From Clostridium sp. CF012 (lineage in GTDB: Bacteria > Bacillota > Clostridia > Clostridiales > Clostridiaceae), in assembly GCF_018861755.1 (NCBI RefSeq), contig NZ_JAHLEF010000004.1, forward strand, positions 62,001 to 126,000: a stretch of 64,000 bases of DNA. Direction: 5' to 3'. Position 1 is the stretch's first letter; each line of letters opens with the position of its first letter. This document shows positions 57,926-64,000 of the stretch, piece after piece. The notes beneath the pieces are model-generated. The model did no database searches. It was not told the origin of the DNA and was given only the letters and a program-made list of their open reading frames with translations. Made by a program: the position numbers and the translations under genes.

Positions 57926-58174
57926 TTAGCCTTTCACACCAAGTAAAATTAATAATAACGCTATTAAGAAACCATAGATAGCTGTTGCTTCAGATAGAGC
58001 TCCACCTATAACTAACGCTCTAATTATTTTATCACTAGCCTCTGGCTGTTTTGCAATACCCTCTACAGCCTTTGCTGTAGCATTTCCTGTTCCTATTCCA
58101 CCACCTATAACCCCGATAGCTGCTATTCCCGCTCCTATTGCTGACATTCCTGCTATAAATCCTGCTGAATCCAT
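57926..58174 (-). CDS. atpE: ATP synthase c subunit
   Basis: Ring-forming rotor subunit, 82 residues in two transmembrane helices with the loop AKQPEAS. The ion-carrying acid is Glu62 (LSEATAIY). Sodium-type rings have Gln in the first helix (GxGQG) and Ser after the Glu (EST). Here they are Thr29 and Ala63, which suggests proton coupling. AGGAGGAAT precedes the ATG. Confidence 0.98.
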   Translation of the reverse strand: MDSAGFIAGMSAIGAGIAAIGVIGGGIGTGNATAKAVEGIAKQPEASDKIIRALVIGGALSEATAIYGFLIALLLILLGVKG

Positions 58175-58201
58175 AAAATATTCCTCCTATTAATTTTTAT
58201 T

Positions 58202-58882
58202 TTAATGTTCTGAAATTATTACAATATTAATCATTGTTAGCATTACAAAAATAACCATTTGAATAGTGCCATCAAATAAATCAAAATACATATGTAATGG
58301 TATTGGTATTCCAAGTTGCGCTACCCAAGTAATTTTACTCAGTCCACCATACACTAATTCCATAATTATAGTTGCCGCAAACATATTTCCAAATAATCTT
58401 AGACTTAAAGATACCGGTAGCATAATTCTCTCCATTATATTTATTGGAAGTAATAAGGGTAATGGCTTTGCATATCCAGTAAAATAATGCATTATACCGG
58501 CTTTTTTAATTGTATAGCCTTGTATAACTAAAAATGTAATTAAGCTCATTCCCAAAGTTACACTATAATCTGTAGTAGGCGGCTTTATTCCAAATAAGCC
58601 TACCAAATTCATCGATAAAAGGTAAATTCCTAGCGTACCTATAAATGGAACGAAATTCTTGAAACTTTTACCCATAGTCTCCTGTACTGTTTCTTCCACA
58701 AATTCTACAAGCATTTCAACTATGCTTTGTTTTTTGTCTGGTATTTTTTTAAGATTTCTATTAATAAATGCTATTAGTATGCTCAGCCCCAAAACTATTA
58801 CCCACTGTACTATTAAACTCTGTGTAATTTGAAAATTATATCCAAATAAATTCACACTAGGCAATTGTGCAATTTCTCCCAC
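58202..58882 (-). CDS. atpB: ATP synthase a subunit
   Basis: Membrane stator subunit forming the ion path, 226 residues, about five or six hydrophobic segments. The conserved Arg is in SLRLFGNMFA. The start is GTG at 58882 with AAGGGAAG upstream; that site overlaps the atpI stop region. Confidence 0.97.
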   Translation of the reverse strand: MGEIAQLPSVNLFGYNFQITQSLIVQWVIVLGLSILIAFINRNLKKIPDKKQSIVEMLVEFVEETVQETMGKSFKNFVPFIGTLGIYLLSMNLVGLFGIKPPTTDYSVTLGMSLITFLVIQGYTIKKAGIMHYFTGYAKPLPLLLPINIMERIMLPVSLSLRLFGNMFAATIIMELVYGGLSKITWVAQLGIPIPLHMYFDLFDGTIQMVIFVMLTMINIVIISEH

Positions 58883-58886
58883 TTAC

Positions 58887-59261
58887 TCACTTCCCTTCAC
58901 ACTCTTTTATATTAATTCCGTAAAGTACTAGAGAAATAAATTGTGAAGTATACCCTAATATAAACGCAATTATAGCAAAATTCAAATAATTAAAAACCAA
59001 TAAGCCTATTCCACATACTATAATTACCCTAAAGAACAATCCAAAAAAGGTAATAAATCCATACTTATTTTTTACTTTACTAAATATAAAATTAACAGAT
59101 ATCAAATTAAATAATAAACTAATACTTGCTACCATTAGACCTAACAAAAAAAATACTGCGTATTTTTTTTCAATAAAATAAATTAGAGTAGTTCCAATGA
59201 GTGCAATGAAAAAATTAAAGAAATTAATTTTCTTATACATCTGCGCAGACTTAATATTCAC
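58887..59261 (-). CDS. atpI: ATP synthase protein I
   Basis: Small membrane protein of 124 residues with four hydrophobic segments, first in the atp operon. It assists c-ring assembly or magnesium handling in related bacteria. The start is taken as GTG at 59261 because GAGGAG lies nine bases before it; a GTG at 59279 lies within that ribosome site. Confidence 0.87.
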   Translation of the reverse strand: MNIKSAQMYKKINFFNFFIALIGTTLIYFIEKKYAVFFLLGLMVASISLLFNLISVNFIFSKVKNKYGFITFFGLFFRVIIVCGIGLLVFNYLNFAIIAFILGYTSQFISLVLYGINIKECEGK

Positions 59262-59279
59262 TTTTTTTATTCTCCTCAC

Positions 59280-59893
59280 TATTTACTAACAAATCCAATT
59301 ATAGTCTACTAATTTTTATAAATAAAACCTAGAATTTCTCAATTTTTCGAGATATGAGTGCATTTAAGTCGGTTTTTTCGAGGAAATCTCATGTTTGCTC
59401 TGAATATGTCTATATTGTGATATATTCCGGCTTATCAAATAATTTGCAATTACAATTATTCAATTAATTTATTTCTTTTAATATACTTAATATTCTCAAT
59501 ATTTATAATATTAATGCATAAGATTTTAATACTGTTGATTTCACTGCCCTTTAAGAACTTTTTTAAATAAATTATATTTAGTTAAACATTTACAAAAACT
59601 CTATAAAAAAATCTACCATCATTATAATTGTTCTTTTTTTCAATACAATTGCAAGATTTTATTTTTTTTATTTTCAAAAATTCTAGTAATTTCTTTTTTT
59701 ATTTCAATTATTTTAACATCCAGTAATGCAAATATACATTAAATTACTCTTATTACGCTAGTTATAGGCTTTTTAATACTACATATGAGGATAAACAATA
59801 CATTTAAGCACCTCTGGTTATCGTAGCCTAATATGATTTTTTTAACATTAGAAACTTTATTTCGAAAATTATTTTTTTTGTATAAATGCTAAA
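59280..59893. other. Long AT-rich gap upstream of the atp operon
   Basis: No gene is visible on either strand. On the minus strand a TATAAT at about 59295-59290 lies about 30 bases before atpI and could be the -10 of the atp promoter, but its -35 is poor. The area 59330-59410 has partial GAGAT/ATCTC pairings. No known riboswitch recognised. Confidence 0.4.
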
Positions 59894-59938
59894 AAAATAG
59901 GTTTAAGAATTTAATTTATAAATTCTTAAACCTATTTT
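59894..59938 (-). terminator. Terminator of wecB
   Basis: AAAATAGGTTTAAGAATTTA / TAAATTCTTAAACCTATTTT arms just downstream of wecB, followed by T residues on the minus strand. Confidence 0.85.
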
Positions 59939-59947
59939 AATAAGCTT

Positions 59948-61072
59948 TTAACAAATCTTAAAATATTTTAATAGTGAATCTACTATTTTAACAGAAGCAT
60001 TTCCATCACCATAAGGATTAATTGATGTGCTCATACGATTATACTCCTCTTCATTTCTTAGAAGCATATTAGCATTTAATATAATTTCCTGTACTTTTGT
60101 CCCTACTAGCCTTACTGTACCAGCCTTCTGAGCCTCTACTCTCTCCGTAACATCCCTAAGTACTAAAACTGGCTTACACAGGTGGGGAGCTTCTTCTTGA
60201 ATTCCTCCTGAGTCAGTCATTACTAGGTAACATTTCTTCATTAAATTATGCATTTCGTCCGTGTCGATAGGCTGGAGCAAATGTATTCTATCCTCACCTT
60301 TTAAAATTCTGTCAACCACATCTTTCACTACTGGATTCGGATGAACTAGATACAATACTTCTACGTCTTCATTTTCGCGGACAACAATTTTCAGTGCATT
60401 ACATATATTTTCAATTCCAGCTCCCCAATTTTCTCTCCTATGCGCTGTAACCATTATTACTTTTTTATTTTTATAGTCTATTTCATTTAGCTCACAATTT
60501 TCAAAAATATAGTCTTCCTTAATAGTAAACTTCATAGCATCTATAACTGTATTCCCCGTAACAAAAATAGCACTTTCCTCTATTCCCTCCCTTAATAGGT
60601 TTTCTTTAGAGGTAGTAGTGGGCGCAAAGTGTAAATCTGCAAGGGTCCCAGTTAATTTTCTATTAATTTCTTCTGGATAAGGGAAAAACTTATTATGAGT
60701 TCTTAGACCAGCTTCTACATGTCCAACGGGGATCTTTCTATAAAAAGCTGCAAGAGACGCAGCAAATGTTGTGGTAGTATCTCCATGTACTAGCACCATA
60801 TCCGGCTTCTCGCTCTCAAAGATTTCCTCTAGACCTTGAAGCACAGAGCATGTTATCCCTGTTAAGCTTTGTTTTGATTTCATTATGTTTAAGTCATACT
60901 GAGGCTCTATGTTAAAAAGTTCCAAGACTTGGTCTAATAGTTCTCTGTGCTGAGCAGTTACACATACCACGCATTGTATTCGAGAATTTTTTTTTAATTC
61001 TTTAACTAGAGGTGCCATTTTTATAGCCTCAGGTCTTGTACCAAATATCACTATAACTTTAATATTTTCCAC
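59948..61072 (-). CDS. wecB: UDP-N-acetylglucosamine 2-epimerase (non-hydrolysing)
   Basis: Converts UDP-GlcNAc to UDP-ManNAc for cell surface polymers. The 374-residue protein has FGTRPEAIKMAPL at the N-terminus, VHGDTTTT, GHVEAGLRTH, the HRRENWG motif and DSGGIQEEAP. GGAGGTTACC precedes the ATG. It follows wecA on the same strand, so the two probably act in wall teichoic acid or related glycan synthesis. Confidence 0.95.
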   Translation of the reverse strand: MENIKVIVIFGTRPEAIKMAPLVKELKKNSRIQCVVCVTAQHRELLDQVLELFNIEPQYDLNIMKSKQSLTGITCSVLQGLEEIFESEKPDMVLVHGDTTTTFAASLAAFYRKIPVGHVEAGLRTHNKFFPYPEEINRKLTGTLADLHFAPTTTSKENLLREGIEESAIFVTGNTVIDAMKFTIKEDYIFENCELNEIDYKNKKVIMVTAHRRENWGAGIENICNALKIVVRENEDVEVLYLVHPNPVVKDVVDRILKGEDRIHLLQPIDTDEMHNLMKKCYLVMTDSGGIQEEAPHLCKPVLVLRDVTERVEAQKAGTVRLVGTKVQEIILNANMLLRNEEEYNRMSTSINPYGDGNASVKIVDSLLKYFKIC

Positions 61073-61151
61073 CAGGGTAACCTCCTAATTTAACTCAATT
61101 TAAATTACAATCACAAGAAAATAGCATTTATTAAATTCAAAGATATACAAA

Positions 61152-62180
61152 TTACTCTTTGTGCTTAAAAATACCATATTTCCAAGCTGTCGAAACTGTT
61201 ATCACCATTACTAATGCTAACATAAAGTAAGCCCTTTGATTGCTCATTTGCATTGCTATAATGGCAATCCCACCTAGCACAGCACTTATAAAATACATAA
61301 TAATGACCGCTTGCTTTTGGCTAAGTCCCATATCCAAAAGCCGATGGTGCAAATGACCTTTGTCTGCTTGCATTATAGATTTCCCATTAGCTTTCCTTCT
61401 AATCATGGCAAAAAGGGTGTCATAAATAGGCAATGCAAAAGCTAGAATCGGCACCGCTATAACAAATGCCGTTGCAGATTTAATAGCACTTTCAATTGAA
61501 ATTGCGGCTAGTAGAAAACCTAGTAATTGAGAGCCCGTATCCCCCATAAAAATAGATGCCGGATTGAAATTATATGGTAAAAACCCTAAAACCGCCCCAC
61601 TTAACACCGCAGTTAAAAATGCCGCCTCCAGTCTTCCATTTATTATGGAAACTATCATTAAAGTAACACAGGATATAAATGCTATTCCTGCTGCGAGTCC
61701 ATCTAATCCATCTATTAGATTAAAAGCATTAGTCACACCTATAATCCATATTATCGTTACAGGAATACTTACCCATCCTATGTTTAAATAAGGATAAAAT
61801 TCTCTAAAAGGATTAGTTAAAATTGATATTTTTATGCCTGATACTAAAAGACATGCAGCAGCCATTACTTGTATTAAAAGCTTGTATTTAGGACTTAACT
61901 CTTTTATATCATCTATCATGCCGCCAACAACGATTATCGTTGCACCGACAATTATACCTAGTTGAGACTTTGTTAAAATACCATTATATAAAATTACTCC
62001 TATAACAAAAGATATATATATTGCAAGTCCACCCATAACCGGAACAGGTTTTTTGTGAACTCGCCTTTCATCTTTAGGAATATCAATGGCATTAACAACT
62101 ATTGCAAATTTCTTAATTAAGGGGGTAATTATAAAAGAAATTAAAGCTGTGATTATCGCTAAAATATAAATATTAATCAT
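61152..62180 (-). CDS. wecA: Undecaprenyl-phosphate GlcNAc-1-phosphate transferase (MraY/WecA family)
   Basis: Membrane enzyme that starts lipid-linked glycan synthesis, 342 residues with about ten transmembrane segments. Motifs are HKKPVPVMGGLAIY, GGMIDDIKELSPKYK (aspartate pair), NAFNLIDGLDGLAAG, FMGDTGSQLLGF and the cytosolic HLHHRLLDMGLS loop. Called tagO or wecA in different species. Confidence 0.93.
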   Translation of the reverse strand: MINIYILAIITALISFIITPLIKKFAIVVNAIDIPKDERRVHKKPVPVMGGLAIYISFVIGVILYNGILTKSQLGIIVGATIIVVGGMIDDIKELSPKYKLLIQVMAAACLLVSGIKISILTNPFREFYPYLNIGWVSIPVTIIWIIGVTNAFNLIDGLDGLAAGIAFISCVTLMIVSIINGRLEAAFLTAVLSGAVLGFLPYNFNPASIFMGDTGSQLLGFLLAAISIESAIKSATAFVIAVPILAFALPIYDTLFAMIRRKANGKSIMQADKGHLHHRLLDMGLSQKQAVIIMYFISAVLGGIAIIAMQMSNQRAYFMLALVMVITVSTAWKYGIFKHKE

Positions 62181-62258
62181 AAAAAAAACCTTTCTTTCAC
62201 AAAAACAGTGTTTTTATTTGATAAATATAAATTAAATCATCACCTAGGTGCTGATATA

Positions 62259-62747
62259 TTAATATCCACCATCACCTTGAAGTGAGTCATCATTTTCTAT
62301 CCATTTCTCTACATATACAATTTTATACTGTATTTTGTCATCTCTAATTATTACTTTTTCTATACCTGCATTAATTATAAATCTCTTACATAAGGAGCAA
62401 GGGGACGCATTATTAACTAATTCACCACTATTTACTTCTTTTCCAACTAAATACAAGGTCGCCCCTATCATATCATTTCTGCGAGCTGATATAATTGCAT
62501 TTTGTTCTGCATGTACTGATCTACAAAGCTCATACCTTGTGCCTCTTGGAATTTTTAACTCTTCTCTTCTACAAACTCCTAAATCACAACAATTCACTCT
62601 GCCTCTAGGCGCTCCAGTATATCCCGTAGACATAATTTCATCATTTTTCACTATTATAGCTGCAAAATTTCTCCGCATACAAGTTCCTCGTTCAGATATG
62701 GTTTCGCATATATCTAAATAATAATTATGTTTGTCAATTCTTACCAT
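62259..62747 (-). CDS. dCMP deaminase (ComEB-like)
   Basis: Zinc deaminase of 162 residues. The zinc ligands are in HAEQNAI and PCSLCKRF, with an additional CCDLGVC...RREELKIPRGTRYELCRSVHAEQ insertion typical of dCMP deaminases. It makes dUMP for thymidylate synthesis. It lies upstream of wecA on the same strand with a gap of about 80 bases. Confidence 0.9.
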   Translation of the reverse strand: MVRIDKHNYYLDICETISERGTCMRRNFAAIIVKNDEIMSTGYTGAPRGRVNCCDLGVCRREELKIPRGTRYELCRSVHAEQNAIISARRNDMIGATLYLVGKEVNSGELVNNASPCSLCKRFIINAGIEKVIIRDDKIQYKIVYVEKWIENDDSLQGDGGY

Positions 62748-62901
62748 AAATATACCTCACATAAATATATTTTAATTATGTAGATGAGAAATCAAAATCT
62801 AAATCTATAATCTAATAATCAATCCCTATCATTTTACACTAAAAAATTAAGAATTTAAAGTGTTTAATCTGCTATATATATAAATTTACTATAAATTAAA
62901 A

Positions 62902-62934
62902 AAAGCATATATTATTTTTAATAATATATGCTTT
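62902..62934 (-). terminator. Terminator of the ferredoxin-like gene
   Basis: AAAGCATATATTATT / AATAATATATGCTTT perfect 15-base arms downstream of the gene at 62988. On the minus strand A/T-rich sequence follows. Confidence 0.65.
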
Positions 62935-62987
62935 CTAAAAAAACTTAAATATAGAGAAAATATAGTTTTAAAGTATGGATTATAGAT

Positions 62988-63716
62988 TTAAATTATTACT
63001 CCATTTATACCAATAGTTACCTCTTTGTATGGTACGATTATTCCAGCCTCAAGCATAGCTCCCTTTACGCAGCTAACAATCCCTGCGCAACAAGGTACCT
63101 CCATTCTCACCACTGTGATACTCTTAATATCATTATTTTTTAATATTTCTACGATTTTCTCTTTGTAATACTCATTATCATCAAGCTTTGGACAGCCTAT
63201 TAGTGTTACTCTTCCCTTTATAAATTCTTTATGGAAATTCCCATAAGCGTAAGCTGTGCAATCTGCGGCAATTAATATATCCGCGCCATTTAAAAATCCA
63301 GCCTTAGTATTAACTAACTTTAGCTGTACTGGCCATTGATTTAACTCAGAAGCTACTGAGCCCTCTGCATCGTTATTTATTTTAGTTGATACTTTTTTTA
63401 TATTTAAATCAATATTTCTTTTGATGGACTTTTCCATTGTACCAGGACACCCACAAGGCAAATTAGGCTTTACACTTTGTAGATCTTTTTTTATTTCAAC
63501 AGCCTGAAGGTCATAATCTACAGCTTCTCTTTGGATTATTTTAATAGCATCTGTAGGGCATTGAGGTAAACAATCTCCTAGTCCGTCACAATACTCATCA
63601 CTTATTAATTTAGCCTTACCGTCAACGAGCTCTATGGCTCCTTCATGACAGCCACTTATACATATTCCACAACCATTACATTTACTTTCATCTATACTAA
63701 TAATATCTCTTTTCAT
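62988..63716 (-). CDS. 4Fe-4S ferredoxin-domain protein
   Basis: A 242-residue protein. The N-terminal two-cluster ferredoxin domain has CNGCGICISGC and CDGLGDCLPQC (second cluster with altered spacing). The rest contains CGCPG, the DILIAADCTAYAYG segment, IGCPKLDD and PCCAGIVSC, typical of proteins found beside Crp/Fnr regulators and hybrid cluster protein genes in clostridia. Probably an electron-transfer or redox-sensing partner; the function is not established. AGGAGG precedes the ATG. It is divergent from the Crp/Fnr gene. Confidence 0.82.
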   Translation of the reverse strand: MKRDIISIDESKCNGCGICISGCHEGAIELVDGKAKLISDEYCDGLGDCLPQCPTDAIKIIQREAVDYDLQAVEIKKDLQSVKPNLPCGCPGTMEKSIKRNIDLNIKKVSTKINNDAEGSVASELNQWPVQLKLVNTKAGFLNGADILIAADCTAYAYGNFHKEFIKGRVTLIGCPKLDDNEYYKEKIVEILKNNDIKSITVVRMEVPCCAGIVSCVKGAMLEAGIIVPYKEVTIGINGVII

Positions 63717-63826
63717 TTTAACTCCTCCTGATTTTTTTATATATTTTTTTAAGTCTCATTAAAATAACTAGCACTTAATTTTATTAAATATTTCATTTGT
63801 TTTCATGTACCCCAGTGATAATTTAA

Positions 63827-63855
63827 TTGACTGCCTATAGAAATTATATTAGAAT
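63827..63855 (+). promoter_or_regulatory. Sigma-A promoter of the Crp/Fnr gene
   Basis: TTGACT (63827-63832), 17 bases, TAGAAT (63850-63855), about 55 bases upstream of the Crp/Fnr start codon. Confidence 0.7.
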
Positions 63856-63870
63856 TACTTATGATAATAT

Positions 63871-63884
63871 GTAACTCATGTTAC
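63871..63884. promoter_or_regulatory. Candidate Crp/Fnr operator
   Basis: GTAAC-TCAT-GTTAC, a perfect palindrome with four-base spacer, just downstream of the -10 box and upstream of the ribosome site. The 5-4-5 symmetry fits a Crp/Fnr-type dimer, and the position fits self-repression. Confidence 0.6.
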
Positions 63885-63910
63885 CAAATTGAAAATTTGA
63901 GGGTGATTTT

Positions 63911-64000
63911 ATGGATAAACTAATAGATTGTTTAAAGCATTGTATTTTATTTAAAGACTTGACGGTTGCAGAATTGCAAAATTTAATTAAGAATATAAAC
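63911..64000 (+). CDS. Crp/Fnr family regulator (5' end only)
   Basis: Thirty codons before the window ends: MDKLIDCLKHCILFKDLTVAEL... The CxxxxxC-L-F-x-x-L start resembles the N-terminus of Crp/Fnr cyclic-nucleotide-binding-fold regulators. GAGGGTG precedes the ATG. The adjacent ferredoxin-like gene and palindromic operator support this call. The DNA-binding part is outside the window. Confidence 0.7.
   Translation, partial: MDKLIDCLKHCILFKDLTVAELQNLIKNIN

Noticed and set aside
59280-59893. A riboswitch controlling the atp operon
   Set aside because: I could find no conserved aptamer blocks; only AT-rich sequence and weak pairings are present.

Overview
The window reads as a stretch of chromosome from an anaerobic, spore-forming, AT-rich Firmicute, most likely a Clostridium (sensu stricto). 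The evidence is a selenium-dependent proline reductase cluster (Stickland fermentation), several sporulation genes (spoIID, spoIIQ, spoIIID, yyaC) in the Clostridium order next to the ATP synthase operon, and T-box, SAM, FMN and raiA RNAs. No phage, insertion sequence or CRISPR array is visible. The species cannot be named from the sequence alone. Most genes are on the minus strand.

Layout. 1-8.2 kb: the 3'-truncated endonuclease III gene nth; a threonine-to-glycine pair (kbl, tdh); a cysteine operon (cysK, cysE, queG, plsC) behind a T-box; and a lone FAD oxidoreductase. 8.3-16 kb: two tRNA-Trp genes, a CBS-ACT protein, tsaE-tsaB-rimI, ribU behind an FMN riboswitch, tex, and an M28 peptidase. 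15.8-27.9 kb: the proline reductase island. In transcription order it runs prdR, a sigma-54 promoter with upstream activator sites, prdC, prdA, a small gene, prdB (with an in-frame UGA read as selenocysteine), prdD, prdE, prdF and a TSUP permease. A proline-type T-box and proS lie divergently on the other side of prdR. 28-38 kb: a chemoreceptor with an unusual C-terminal sensory extension, a LysR/YeiH pair, a truncated DUF421 gene, prfB with its programmed frameshift, secA, hpf, and a small asparagine-rich gene. 38-44.7 kb: a raiA-type noncoding RNA with its own promoter, comFC with a helicase-dead ComFA-like partner, recD2, metK behind a SAM riboswitch, and five tRNA genes. 44.8-59.3 kb: the sporulation/cell wall block (yyaC, mbl, spoIIID, spoIIQ, spoIID, murA, ywmB) and the complete atpIBEFHAGDC operon. 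59.9-64 kb: wecB, wecA, a dCMP deaminase, a ferredoxin-like protein and the start of a Crp/Fnr regulator.

How the parts fit. PrdF makes D-proline from L-proline, PrdA/PrdB reduce it to 5-aminovalerate, and PrdC is the likely electron donor. PrdR, with CBS and PAS sensor domains, would activate the operon through sigma-54 at a well-matched -24/-12 promoter. Three copies of a TGTCAGAAAAYAGACA-like palindrome lie in the prdR-prdC gap. ProRS, divergent from prdR and under T-box control, ties tRNA-Pro charging to the same locus. Tdh and Kbl can supply glycine and acetyl-CoA to amino acid fermentation.

Most notable points: PrdA carries a tandem duplication of its N-terminal module; PrdD and PrdE together are a PrdA paralogue split exactly at the pyruvoyl cleavage point; and the prd island contains unexplained hairpins, 22-nt repeats and a 24-bp perfect palindrome.
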